Source: Corynebacterium testudinoris | GTDB taxonomy: Bacteria; Actinomycetota; Actinomycetes; Mycobacteriales; Mycobacteriaceae | Assembly (NCBI RefSeq): GCF_001021045.1 | Contig: NZ_CP011545.1 | Location: forward strand, 2,108,001-2,172,000 | DNA: 64,000 nt | Direction: 5' to 3' | Shown here: in pieces, positions 1 through 8,081 of the stretch | How positions within the stretch are numbered: position 1 is the first letter of the stretch | Layout of the letters: each line of letters opens with the position of its first letter | Notes under the pieces: generated by a model | The model's input: the letters and a program-made list of their open reading frames with translations, nothing else | Told to the model about the DNA's origin: nothing | Database searches by the model: none | Translations under genes and position numbers: made by a program

Positions 1-1
1 G

Positions 2-1240
2 AAGGCGATCGAGGCGCTTGCTGTGCGGCGTCCCGCGCCGACCATCGCGTATATCCACCGCCGTGTCGGTGATATCGCCAGGGGCCGAGGACTATCCGCC
101 CCGGGATACACCACGGTCCGCGATATCGTGCACGGGCTCGACCCGGGCCTGACCGCTCTCGCGGACGGCGGGGACGCGGCCTATCGAGACAAGTTCGAGC
201 TGGTCTACCGCCGCACTGCCTCCGCGCCGAATGAGCAGTGGCAGATGGATCACACTCTGCTGGATGTGATGATCCTCGATGACCGGCAGCAGCCCGTCCG
301 TCCGTGGCTCACGATCGTGCTCGACGACTACTCGCGAGCGATCACAGGCTACGCGGTCAGCGTCCCAGCACCCACAGCCGAGCATTCCGCGCTGGCGTTC
401 CACCAGGCCATTGCTCGGAAACGAAACCCGAAGTGGGTGGTGTCGGGTCTCCCGGACATCCTCTACAGCGATCACGGGTCCGACTTCACCTCGACCAGGA
501 TCGAGCACGTGTGCCTCGACGTGCACGTCCGCTTGATTCACTCACGGATCGGCGTCCCGCAGGGGCGCGGCAAGATCGAACGGTTCTACCGAACGATCAC
601 GACCGAGCTGCTGCCGCACCTGCCCGGCTTCATCCCGCACGGCACCGGTGGATCGCCCATCACCGAACCCGCGTTGACCTTGCACCAGCTCGATGACGTT
701 CTCGAGCGATTCATCGTCGACGAATACAACGAACGCATTCACTCGTCGACGGGTGCTGCCCCGCACGAGCGATGGCGCAGCGACAGTTTCATCCCTCGAA
801 CACCCGCCCGCCTTGAAGACATCGATCTGCTTCTACTCACCGCAGCGACGACCCGTCGTGTGCAACGCGATGGGATCCGGTTCGCATCGACCCGATACAT
901 CTCCCCAGTCCTCGCCGCGTACGTCGGGGAAGACGTCACGGTGCGGTACGACCCCCGCGACCTCGGGGAGATACGAATCTTCCACGACAACACATTCCTC
1001 TGCCGCGCAATCGCCCCCGAACGCTCCTCCGAGACTGTCTCCTTCGCGGACCTACACGCCGCGAGGAACACGCGACGTCGCGCTCTGAAACAGCAACTCC
1101 GGGAGCTCACGACTCACGCAGGCTCCCTTCCCGAAGACACTCGCCACCAACCTGAGATTGCAACGGTCTTCGACAACCCACCTGACCAGGCCGCGATACC
1201 TCCCGCACGACACGGATTGAGGACCTACGCCAGTGACTGA
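2..1240 (+). CDS. tniA: TniA-type DDE transposase (5' end outside window)
   Basis: Mu/TniA-like integrase-fold transposase that would cut and join transposon ends together with the ATPase encoded next. Counting from the GTG at 23, the catalytic triad is readable as Asp76 (QMDHT), Asp150 (YSDHGSDF) and Glu186 (GRGKIERFY). A Mu-type beta-barrel C-terminal part follows, including the stretch RRVQRDGIRF. The frame is open back to base 2, so the GTG is internal and the N-terminal DNA-binding region lies upstream of the window; TniA proteins are usually longer than the 405 residues seen. It overlaps the following ATPase gene by 8 bases, the usual tniA-tniB arrangement. The family assignment is firm; whether the protein is active cannot be judged without its N-terminus. 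Confidence 0.93.
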   Translation, partial: KAIEALAVRRPAPTIAYIHRRVGDIARGRGLSAPGYTTVRDIVHGLDPGLTALADGGDAAYRDKFELVYRRTASAPNEQWQMDHTLLDVMILDDRQQPVRPWLTIVLDDYSRAITGYAVSVPAPTAEHSALAFHQAIARKRNPKWVVSGLPDILYSDHGSDFTSTRIEHVCLDVHVRLIHSRIGVPQGRGKIERFYRTITTELLPHLPGFIPHGTGGSPITEPALTLHQLDDVLERFIVDEYNERIHSSTGAAPHERWRSDSFIPRTPARLEDIDLLLLTAATTRRVQRDGIRFASTRYISPVLAAYVGEDVTVRYDPRDLGEIRIFHDNTFLCRAIAPERSSETVSFADLHAARNTRRRALKQQLRELTTHAGSLPEDTRHQPEIATVFDNPPDQAAIPPARHGLRTYASD

Positions 1241-2150
1241 CCCAGACAGCAAACCCCAGTCTCTTCTCTTCACGCCCGACGATGATGGACGTCGATTCCT
1301 CAACGGCCATTTCGACGAATTCACCGATGCGCCTCCGCCCCACGCGGACACCTTGCCCGCATTCGTGACCACACGTGAGCACCGACGATTCACCGAGTTC
1401 GCAGATACCGTCCGATCCCACCGCTACATCGGCCTCTGCTACGGACCACCCGGCGTCGGCAAGACACGCTCCGCACGCAACTACGCCGGCACCGACGAAT
1501 GGGAACAGTGGTACCCGCTCTCCCGCGGCAAGGGCCCACTGCCGCCCGTGCCCGAAGCGGTCCAACGAAGCCGCACGGCATATTTCACACCCACCGTCGC
1601 CGCGACCATCAAGCAGATCGATCAAGGCCTGCCCCGTGCGTGCCAGCAAATCTCCTGGGCCATCGACTACGCGCAGCACGGGCACGTTGATCCTTTCGTT
1701 CACGCCGAGTCCCAACACAGCGGGAACACCGAACTGCTCATCATCGACGAAGCCGATCGACTCAAAACCGCCGGCCTCGAACAAGTCCGCGACTTCTACG
1801 ACCGCCACCGGATGGGCGTCATCCTCATCGGCATGCCCGGCATCGAAAAACGCCTCGCCCGCTACCCCCAGCTCTACAGCCGCATCGGCTTCGCCCACGA
1901 ATACCGGGCTCTACGCAACGACGAACTCACCGCCGTCGTCGCGCAGCGCCTCCCGGACCCTGACCCAGACGACTCCGAACTCGCACACACCGCAGCTCTC
2001 GCCGCAATCGTCCGCGCCACCAACGGGAACTTCCGTCTCGCCGATAGACTCGTCACCCAGGTCAACCGCATACTCGACATCAACAAGCAGACGCGCCTCA
2101 TCCCAGAGGCCGTCGACGCCGCCCAAGAAGCACTCCTCATCGGACGATAA
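1233..2150 (+). CDS. tniB: TniB-type AAA ATPase, transposition target-selection protein
   Basis: A 305-residue AAA ATPase of the TniB/MuB/IstB group, which binds target DNA with ATP and directs the transposase to it. Walker A reads GPPGVGKTRSAR (about residues 70-81) and Walker B reads LLIIDEADRLK (about 168-178). A sensor-type Ser/Gly segment (VILIGMPGIEKRL) follows, as in the family. Its ATG lies inside the end of tniA (8-base overlap), implying translational coupling. The length is normal for TniB. The gene is followed by a copy of the transposon end sequence at 2228-2247, so tniA-tniB could itself be the whole right part of an element. Confidence 0.92.
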   Translation: MTDPDSKPQSLLFTPDDDGRRFLNGHFDEFTDAPPPHADTLPAFVTTREHRRFTEFADTVRSHRYIGLCYGPPGVGKTRSARNYAGTDEWEQWYPLSRGKGPLPPVPEAVQRSRTAYFTPTVAATIKQIDQGLPRACQQISWAIDYAQHGHVDPFVHAESQHSGNTELLIIDEADRLKTAGLEQVRDFYDRHRMGVILIGMPGIEKRLARYPQLYSRIGFAHEYRALRNDELTAVVAQRLPDPDPDDSELAHTAALAAIVRATNGNFRLADRLVTQVNRILDINKQTRLIPEAVDAAQEALLIGR

Positions 2151-2227
2151 GCGGCGCGGGAAACACGACATTCATCGCCGCGATTCACAGCAAAGCAGCA
2201 GGTCAGCGGTTGGCGTGTCCGGTGGAG

Positions 2228-2247
2228 GACCGTCTTACGGGACAGCT
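2228..2247 (+). repeat. TniAB transposon end-type repeat, inner copy
   Basis: Reading the minus strand from 2244 gives TGTCCCGTAAGACGGTCCTCC, which matches the sequence read the same way from 4320 (TGTCCCGTAAGCCGGTCTTCC) at 19 of 21 positions. The TGT...ACA terminus and the position just after tniB fit a TniA-class transposon end. The left end lies outside the window, so target duplication cannot be checked. Confidence 0.6.
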
Positions 2248-2336
2248 CGACAGTCTCCATGGGGAACGCCGCTTTCAGGCCGACGAAGCGGGAAACCGCG
2301 CGATAGGTCGTGGTTGCAAGTCCCTAGACTTATTGC

Positions 2337-2936
2337 ATGACTGATTCTCAGGTTCAACAGGCCTACGCCGCGCGAGCAGCCGAGTACACGGCTATTCTTG
2401 GGGCAATCGATGACATGCATGAGCTTGATCGGAGCCACATGGAACGATGGGCTGAACAGATTAGTGGCCGTATCATCGATGCCGGATGCGGCCCGGGACA
2501 TTGGACGGATTTTCTTCACAGACGGGGTGCCGACATCTCAGGCATTGACCTCGTGCCCGAATTCATTGAGAGTGCCCGACTTCGCTTTCCCGATGTATCG
2601 TTCCAGGTCTCCACGCTCCGCGGCCTCGACGCAGCCGATGGAAGCCTGAATGGAGTGCTCGCTTGGTATTCACTGATTCATCTGCCCCCGGCAGAACTAC
2701 CGCCAGTTCTCATCGAGCTCGCGCGAGTTCTCTCGCCACAAGGGCGCCTGCTCGTCGGCTTTTTCGAGGGTGAATCCGCAGAACCGCTTGACCACGCGGT
2801 TACCACGGCTTACTGCTGGTCCGTTGATCAGATGAGTGGCCTGCTGCATGACGCCGGGTTCGAAGTGATCGAAGTCGAAAAGCGCCAAGATCCCGGCAAC
2901 CGGCCCCACGCAGCAATTTGCGCGATTGTCCGGTAG
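2337..2936 (+). CDS. class I SAM-dependent methyltransferase
   Basis: A 199-residue protein with the Rossmann-fold SAM-binding motif DAGCGPGHWTDFL at about residues 47-59. The acidic post-motif II segment ISGIDLVPEF and a motif IV-like region GVLAWYSLIHL follow. This layout matches Methyltransf_11/25-type small-molecule methyltransferases; the substrate cannot be deduced. It lies between the two transposon-end repeats and therefore looks like cargo. Its GC content is visibly lower than that of the redox block downstream of 5.2 kb. The start is the ATG at 2337; no strong Shine-Dalgarno sequence is seen, so it may be leaderless. Confidence 0.82.
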   Translation: MTDSQVQQAYAARAAEYTAILGAIDDMHELDRSHMERWAEQISGRIIDAGCGPGHWTDFLHRRGADISGIDLVPEFIESARLRFPDVSFQVSTLRGLDAADGSLNGVLAWYSLIHLPPAELPPVLIELARVLSPQGRLLVGFFEGESAEPLDHAVTTAYCWSVDQMSGLLHDAGFEVIEVEKRQDPGNRPHAAICAIVR

Positions 2937-3042
2937 ACGTTCACCTTGCGGGCGCTCAAGCCCTGCGCTGAGGACTTCGGACGGTGAATTCGCCGTCGAT
3001 AATTGGCACACAGCCTTTAGCAGGGCATTCCAGAATGTCTAT

Positions 3043-3645
3043 TCACTGAGACCCTTCGTGCCGAGACCCATTGGGAGTCACAACCCGGTCAATGAGGAAA
3101 AGCATCGCTGCCTGGATCGTATCTTTGTCGCCACCGCCATCAATATCCAGTGCTGCCCGATCAAATGATGCCGACAGCAGGTTCGTTAGGGCAGAGACAT
3201 CGTGTCCGGGCATTGCGTCTTCGAGGCCTTCCCGTAGTGATGCGGCGGCATGGCCCTCGTCTATTGTTTCCATCGTGACCGTACCGAGAGCCGCCGGGCC
3301 TTCGATAAGTAGGAGGCGAGTACGCCCCGGAACTGCCATTGCCTTGAGGTAGGCGACGCTGCCCTCTCGTAAGTCATCGACAGGGCTGGCGTTGGCCGGC
3401 GCAGCATTTTCTATCTCCTCTGCGACCTGGCGGGCCTCCTCCTCGAGCACTGCTTGCAGGACTTCGCTCTTATCCCTGAAGTGGTGGTATAGCGCGCCAC
3501 GGGTCAGCCCCGCTCGCTCAACCAGCTCTGGCGTGGATGTGGAGGTGAACCCTTTCTCAATGAAAAGCGACCGTGCTGCGACAAGCAGCGCCCGTCTGGT
3601 CTGAGCGCTGCGCTGAGCGTTTGTCTGGACTTGAACTTTTTGCAT
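3043..3645 (-). CDS. TetR-family transcriptional regulator
   Basis: A 200-residue repressor of the TetR family. The N-terminal helix-turn-helix is clear: TSTPELVERAGLTRGALYHHF at about residues 36-56, followed by DKSEVLQAVL. The C-terminal ligand pocket is variable and gives no hint of inducer. The gene is divergent from the glyoxalase-fold gene at 3675, with only 29 bases between the two start codons, and a perfect 17-bp palindrome (3646-3662) sits directly against its ATG. The simplest reading is autorepression plus control of the neighbour. The start ATG is at 3645-3643; the palindrome leaves no space for a leader, suggesting leaderless translation or a start inside the operator. Confidence 0.9.
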   Translation of the reverse strand: MQKVQVQTNAQRSAQTRRALLVAARSLFIEKGFTSTSTPELVERAGLTRGALYHHFRDKSEVLQAVLEEEARQVAEEIENAAPANASPVDDLREGSVAYLKAMAVPGRTRLLLIEGPAALGTVTMETIDEGHAAASLREGLEDAMPGHDVSALTNLLSASFDRAALDIDGGGDKDTIQAAMLFLIDRVVTPNGSRHEGSQ

Positions 3646-3662
3646 ACATACAGTCTGTATGT
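3646..3662. promoter_or_regulatory. TetR-type operator, perfect palindrome
   Basis: ACATACAG-T-CTGTATGT: two perfect 8-bp arms around one base. It lies between the divergent TetR gene (3645) and the VOC gene (3675), the expected place for the regulator to bind. Confidence 0.75.
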
Positions 3663-3674
3663 TAGTTTTCTTAC

Positions 3675-4085
3675 ATGCAAATCATCTCGAGCTCCTATCC
3701 CGTAATCATGACCGAAAATGTGGCTGGCACCGCTGCCTTCTACCAGCAACATTTCGGCTTTGAACAGCTGTTTTCAAGCGACTGGTATATCCACCTGCAA
3801 CGTGAGGAACATGCCTTGGCCGTCTTGGATGGCCAGCACGAGACCGTGCCCGAGTCGCACCGAGGAACTGCTTCCGGCCTACTGCTCAACTTTGAAGTTG
3901 ATGACGTCGACGCCACATACGCCAAATTCATTGCCGCAGGCCTACCGATAATCACGCCACTACGCGATGAGGACTTTGGCCAGAGACATTTCATTACCGC
4001 AGACCCCAACGGCGTACTGGTTGATGTCATCACCCCAATCGCGCCGAGCGTAGAGTTCGAAGCGCAGTTCACGCAACCGTCCTAA
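3675..4085 (+). CDS. VOC-superfamily (glyoxalase/bleomycin-resistance fold) protein
   Basis: A 136-residue single-domain vicinal-oxygen-chelate protein. It shows the paired beta-alpha-beta-beta-beta units of the fold: [19 protein letters not shown] near the N-terminus and [19 protein letters not shown] at about 76-95. The terminal segment [17 protein letters not shown] carries the usual DPNG turn. Members are lyases, dioxygenases or drug-binding proteins; the exact role is not shown by sequence. Divergent transcription from the TetR gene with a shared operator suggests induction by a small molecule. It is the last gene before the outer transposon-end repeat at 4304-4323. Confidence 0.85.
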   Translation: MQIISSSYPVIMTENVAGTAAFYQQHFGFEQLFSSDWYIHLQREEHALAVLDGQHETVPESHRGTASGLLLNFEVDDVDATYAKFIAAGLPIITPLRDEDFGQRHFITADPNGVLVDVITPIAPSVEFEAQFTQPS

Positions 4086-4303
4086 CCGCCCCCTCGCGTA
4101 CGGCATTTGTGAACGATGTTGTGGAGATCATTGCGTTGGCAGGGCCACATCCGCGGGCATTGACGGCTAGCCGATTGGAGCCAAGTCCGAGCTGCTCGTC
4201 GGCGTCGCGCCTCCACGCGATGCAGGAGATTCTTTCAGGTCACAATGCAGGGAACCTCTGCGAATGTCCCGTAGGAGGTTCCTCTTACGTACGTTTCCCG
4301 GAA

Positions 4304-4323
4304 GACCGGCTTACGGGACAACT
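4304..4323 (+). repeat. TniAB transposon end-type repeat, outer copy
   Basis: GACCGGCTTACGGGACAACT here matches 2228-2247 in the same orientation. A further inverted copy of the core (TGTCCCGTA) lies at 4265-4273, and CCTCTTACG at 4281 may be a degenerate subterminal site. Multiple transposase sites near an end are typical of TniA elements. The cargo ends here and the IS6 element starts 41 bp later. Confidence 0.6.
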
Positions 4324-4364
4324 GTAGGTGAAAAGTTCCTTCTAGCGGGTGGGACGCTGCAAAA

Positions 4365-5207
4365 GGTGCTGTTGCAAAGTTCGGGCGACAGGAAGACCTG
4401 CGTGAAATAATCACAGCCATGGGCATCTTCTCCGGTCGTCATTTCCCCCGTGACATCATCCTGTGAGCGGTCCGGTGGTACTGCCGCTACGGGCTCAGCT
4501 ACCGCGATCTGGAAGAAATGATGACCGAACGCGGCGTACCGGTCGATCACAGCACCATCTACCGCTGGGTCCAGAAATATGCTCCTGAGCTGGACAAGCA
4601 GACCCGGTGGTACCGACAAGTCCCGGATTGGCCGGCCCGGTCCTGGCGGGTGGACGAGACCTATATCCGGGTCGGGGGAAAGTGGTGCTACCTCTATCGG
4701 GCCATCACCGCGGGCGGGCATACCCTGGATTTTTACCTGTCCCCAAAGCGTAACGTCGCCGCAGCGAAGCGTTTCCTGGCCAAGACCCTGAGGTCGAACA
4801 CGATAACCGGGTCCCCGCGGGTGATCAACACCGATAAAGCACCCTCCCTGGCCAGGGCAATCGCCGAGTTGAAGTCAGAGGGAATCTGCCCGCAGACCGT
4901 GGAACACCGGCAGGTGAAATACCTCAATAACGTCATTGAAGGAGATCATGGGCGGCTGAAACGGATCCTCGGACCGAAGGGGGCGTTCAAAAACCGGACC
5001 TCGGCGTACCGGACGTTGAAAGGGATGGAAGCGATGCACTCATTACGGAAAGGCCAGGGCGCGATGTTTGCCTACGGGCAACCGAACCCGGATGCGGTGA
5101 TCGTCAGCCGGGTGTTCGAGGCTGCCTGAGAACGCCGACCCGCAGCGAGCATCAGAGGATGAAGACTGGGTCGTCACGGCTCTCCGCCTGAAGTTTGCAA
5201 CAGCACC
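4365..5207 (+). mobile_element. IS6-family (IS26/IS1628-like) insertion sequence
   Basis: Perfect 14-bp terminal inverted repeats GGTGCTGTTGCAAA (4365-4378) and TTTGCAACAGCACC (5194-5207) bound an 843-bp element; the core GCTGTTGCAAA is typical of IS6-family ends. The 8 bases outside the ends differ (ctgcaaaa and tagttcat), so there is no 8-bp target duplication. This suggests recombination or an adjacent deletion after insertion. It joins the TniAB transposon to the unrelated GC-rich block on the right. Confidence 0.93.
4419..5129 (+). pseudogene. IS6-family transposase interrupted by an in-frame TGA
   Basis: From the ATG at 4419 the frame reads MGIFSGRHFPRDIIL, then TGA at 4464-4466, then AVRWYCRYGLSYRDLEEMM and the rest of a normal IS6 transposase to 5129. 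In relatives the stop position is Trp (ILWAVRWYC), so a single TGG-to-TGA change explains it. The DDE residues remain: DETYIRV, NTDKAP, and the Glu of NNVIEGDHGRLKR. A 203-residue product could still start from the ATG at 4518 but would lack part of the N-terminal helix-turn-helix. I infer it is non-functional unless the stop is read through. Confidence 0.88.
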
Positions 5208-5488
5208 TAGTTCATCGCGTCGATGAGGATCTTGCCGGCCAGTTCCTCGCGCGGCAGATCACCGATCGCGCTGAATGGCACCGCCACGACCACCATGTCT
5301 CCTGCCGCGGCTGCATCTGCCGCCGTTCCGGGGGTGGCGTTCGCACCGAGCTCGGAGGCCAGGCGGCGCAGACCGTCGGGTCCGCGTCGGCTCCCGAGGG
5401 TGACGGTGTATCCGACGCCTGTGGCGAGGCGGGCGATGGCGGCACCGATCTTCCCGGCGCCGATGATTCCCAGATCAGTCATGATCAC
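5208..5488 (-). pseudogene. NADPH/F420-type oxidoreductase, 3' end removed by IS6
   Basis: The remaining 93 residues form the N-terminal Rossmann half of an NADP oxidoreductase of the coenzyme-F420-dependent (NPF) family: LGIIGAGKIGAAIARLA at residues 5-21, the NADP-binding SRRG at about 33-36, then VVVAVPFSAI and ILIDAMN. Full-length members are about 200 residues and normally continue straight on after DAMN. Here the coding sequence stops exactly at the IS6 end; the TAG stop is made from the last base of the IS and two flanking bases. The gene was therefore cut by the insertion or a later deletion. The MFS pump gene lies just upstream on the same strand, so the two were probably co-transcribed. 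Confidence 0.85.
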
Positions 5489-5507
5489 ACGTTCCTTTCG
5501 TTGATGG

Positions 5508-6956
5508 CTATGCGTGGGCCTCGACCGTTTCGGCAGGTTCCGCAGGGGTAGCGGTGCGACGCTGTCCGGGGAGGAAGACCGCCACCGCGACGGCGGCAGC
5601 GAGGACCAGGAGCCCGTTCACGACGATCGCGACGGTCAGGCCCCCGAGCAGCCCCGATGTCCCGGCCTGGCCGGAACCGGCGAGACCCGCCGCGAGGACG
5701 GACGCGATCAGTGGGGTGCCCAGAGCGAGGCCGACCTGCTGGCTCGTGGTCGTCAGCCCGGTCGCGAGGCCCTGCTCGCTATCGGGCAGGCCCGAGGTCG
5801 CGGTGACGGTGTAGCCCACGATGGTGCCGATGTGCCCGAGGGCACCGATCACGATCCCCGCCAGTGCGATCGCCCACGAGAGGCCGTGGGCGCCGGCGAC
5901 CGCGATGAGCAGAGTGCCAGCGCCTTGGAAGATGAGGGCGGTGACGACGAGGGCTTTCTGCCCGTAGCGGCCGATGATCCTTGGCGTGAAGTTCGCTGCC
6001 ACGACCGATACGGCGCCGATGACAGCGATCATCACGCCGGTGAGGACGGCGCCCATCAGGAGCACGTCCTGGAGGTAGAGGGTGAGCAGGTAGGTCAGCG
6101 ACGACATCATCGAGAACGTCGTCAGCCCTGCCAGGTTCCCGAACGCGACCGTGCGGCGTCGCAGCACGGCAACCGCCACGAGCGGCTCCTTCGTGCGGGC
6201 CTCGACGAGGAAGAACACCACGAACAGCACGATGGCTCCGGCGAGCCACGGGTACGGATCAGGGTGCGCGAGACCGGTGTCGCCGGCGATGGTGAGGCCG
6301 AAGACGAGGCTGGTGAGGCCCGCGCTGATGAGCAGCGCGCCGGCCAGATCGAGGCGCGGCTTAGTGGCGGGGCGGGTCTCGGTGAACAGGATCGGGGTGA
6401 AGATCAGCACGATCACGGCGATGGGCACGTTGATGAGGAACGCGGCCCGCCACGACAGGCCGGCGGTGAGCAAGCCACCGAGCAGCGCGCCGGTGGTGAA
6501 CCCGGCTGAGATGAGCGCCCCGTTGATCCCGAGGGCGCGGGCACGGCGCGGGCCTTCCTCGAACGAGGTCGTCAGCAACGACAGGGCGGTCGGGGCTACC
6601 GCCGCGGCACCGAGGCCCTGGATCACGCGGCCGACGATGAGGAACCATGCCGTGTCTGCCAGTCCGCCCATGAGGGAACCGGCGCCGAGGAGGGCGATGC
6701 CGAGGAAGAACAGCAGCCGCCTGCCGACGAGATCGCCGAGCCTCCCGAAGAGGAGACCGAGGCCCGCTGAGGGTAGAGCGAATGCCGTGATGATCCATTG
6801 CAGACCGGCGACCTCGATGCCGACGTCACGGCCGATCTCGGGCAGGGCGACGTTGAGGACGGAGAAGTCGACCGCGAGGAGGAAGCTCGCGCTGAGCAGG
6901 ACGACCAGCTTCCACCGCTCCGAGCGGGAGAGGCGAGTGTCAGAGGGTTCGGGCAT
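5508..6956 (-). CDS. MFS drug efflux transporter, 14-helix DHA2 type
   Basis: A proton-coupled major-facilitator pump of the EmrB/QacA class. The first helix (WKLVVLLSASFLLAVDFSVLN) contains the membrane-embedded Asp seen in DHA2 pumps. The loop 2-3 motif A is GRLGDLVGRR and motif C is GINGALISAGFTTGALLGG. About 14 hydrophobic segments fill the 482-residue protein. The ATG at 6956 (MPEPSDTR) is preferred to the upstream in-frame start at 7013, because the extra N-terminus is hydrophilic and unlike the family. It lies in a cluster of redox enzymes and regulators, suggesting export of a toxic small molecule; the substrate is unknown. Confidence 0.9.
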   Translation of the reverse strand: MPEPSDTRLSRSERWKLVVLLSASFLLAVDFSVLNVALPEIGRDVGIEVAGLQWIITAFALPSAGLGLLFGRLGDLVGRRLLFFLGIALLGAGSLMGGLADTAWFLIVGRVIQGLGAAAVAPTALSLLTTSFEEGPRRARALGINGALISAGFTTGALLGGLLTAGLSWRAAFLINVPIAVIVLIFTPILFTETRPATKPRLDLAGALLISAGLTSLVFGLTIAGDTGLAHPDPYPWLAGAIVLFVVFFLVEARTKEPLVAVAVLRRRTVAFGNLAGLTTFSMMSSLTYLLTLYLQDVLLMGAVLTGVMIAVIGAVSVVAANFTPRIIGRYGQKALVVTALIFQGAGTLLIAVAGAHGLSWAIALAGIVIGALGHIGTIVGYTVTATSGLPDSEQGLATGLTTTSQQVGLALGTPLIASVLAAGLAGSGQAGTSGLLGGLTVAIVVNGLLVLAAAVAVAVFLPGQRRTATPAEPAETVEAHA

Positions 6957-7037
6957 GAGGGTCTTTCTGAGGTCGGTGCGGTGCGAGACGCGCGGGTGCG
7001 TCTCGCACCGCACGAGAGGATGGTGACGAGTCCCGAT

Positions 7038-8006
7038 TCAGGCGGTCTCGTGGACGAGGACGGTCTTGCCGACCGTCGTGCCGTCGCGCAGCGCGGCGAG
7101 CACGCGCGGGGCATCCTGGATCGGAGCCTGTTCAGCGACGTGCACGTTGACTTCGCCGGTAGCGACCAGGTTCAGGGCTCGGCGCAGGTAGGTGCCGACC
7201 AGGTCGGGCTCGGCCGCGGAGAGGGCGCCGAGGTTGAACCCGAGCACTCCGATGCCGCCGAACCACAGCGTGTTGCTGCTGATCTCCTGGTCACCGGCCT
7301 GCGCCGCGTCCCCGACGGCGAGGATGCGGCCGCCCAGCCGCAGCAGCCCGAGACTGGTCTGGCGGCCCGGCCCGGAGACGGGGTCGGCGATCACGTCGAA
7401 CTGGCCCGGCTCCGCGCTGTCGAGCTCGGCACGGAGCCAGACCTCGTCATATCCGAGGTCGAGTGCGGCCTGCCGCTTCGCCTCGCTGCCGACGACCCCG
7501 ACAACGCGGGCGGCACCGAGGACGCGGGCGACCTGCCCGAACTGCGATCCAAGACCACCGGCGGCGGCGTGCACGAGCACATGCTCACCAGGCTGGAGGT
7601 GCGCGATGCGTTCGAGCGCGATGAGCGCTGTGGTCGTGTTCGACGGCACCACCGAGGCCAGCGCCGGGTCCATGCCGGCAGGCAGCGGCGCGACGAGCCC
7701 TGCCTGAGTGACGGCGACCTGCCCGTACCCGCCTCCACCGTTGATCGTCAGCGCCGCGACCCGATCACCGGGCGCGAACCCGGTGACGCCCTCGCCGAGC
7801 CCGCGCACGCGGCCGGAAGCCTCGATGCCCGGCACCCACGGCAGCGGGTTCGGCACGAACCCGCCCGCGAACAGGGCCTCGACGTAGTTCGCTCCCGCGT
7901 ACTCGACATCGATGGCGATCTGCCCCGGCGCCGGCTCAGGCGCGGGGATCTCGTCGTAGCTCAGCCCGTCAGGTCCGTCGTAGCTCGTGATCTGCACAGC
8001 CTTCAT
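7038..8006 (-). CDS. zinc-free MDR quinone oxidoreductase (NADPH:quinone reductase-like)
   Basis: A medium-chain dehydrogenase/reductase of about 322 residues. The N-terminal GroES-like domain has the family signature GANYVEALFAGGF and PWVPGIEASG. The NADPH-binding Rossmann domain begins with HVLVHAAAGGLGSQFGQVAR. The structural zinc cysteines of classical alcohol dehydrogenases are absent, which points to the quinone reductase/zeta-crystallin branch. The start is placed at the ATG at 8006 (MKAVQITSYDGPDG, the usual N-terminus) rather than 8015. It is divergent from the aldo/keto reductase gene, with a palindromic site between them at 8035-8050. Confidence 0.9.
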   Translation of the reverse strand: MKAVQITSYDGPDGLSYDEIPAPEPAPGQIAIDVEYAGANYVEALFAGGFVPNPLPWVPGIEASGRVRGLGEGVTGFAPGDRVAALTINGGGGYGQVAVTQAGLVAPLPAGMDPALASVVPSNTTTALIALERIAHLQPGEHVLVHAAAGGLGSQFGQVARVLGAARVVGVVGSEAKRQAALDLGYDEVWLRAELDSAEPGQFDVIADPVSGPGRQTSLGLLRLGGRILAVGDAAQAGDQEISSNTLWFGGIGVLGFNLGALSAAEPDLVGTYLRRALNLVATGEVNVHVAEQAPIQDAPRVLAALRDGTTVGKTVLVHETA

Positions 8007-8034
8007 CCGCTGCATCCTTCCCTCGTTCTATCAG

Positions 8035-8050
8035 TAACCTGTACAGTATA
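8035..8050. promoter_or_regulatory. palindromic operator candidate between divergent redox genes
   Basis: TAACCTGTACAGTATA centres on the perfect palindrome CTGTACAG (8039-8046) with TA...TA at both edges. It lies in the divergent promoter region of the MDR (8006) and AKR (8082) genes. Its CTGTA/TACAG half-sites recur, 8 bp apart, in the operator at 9702-9725. Confidence 0.5.
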
Positions 8051-8081
8051 AGCCTACTTACTAATCCGACTGGAGGAGACC

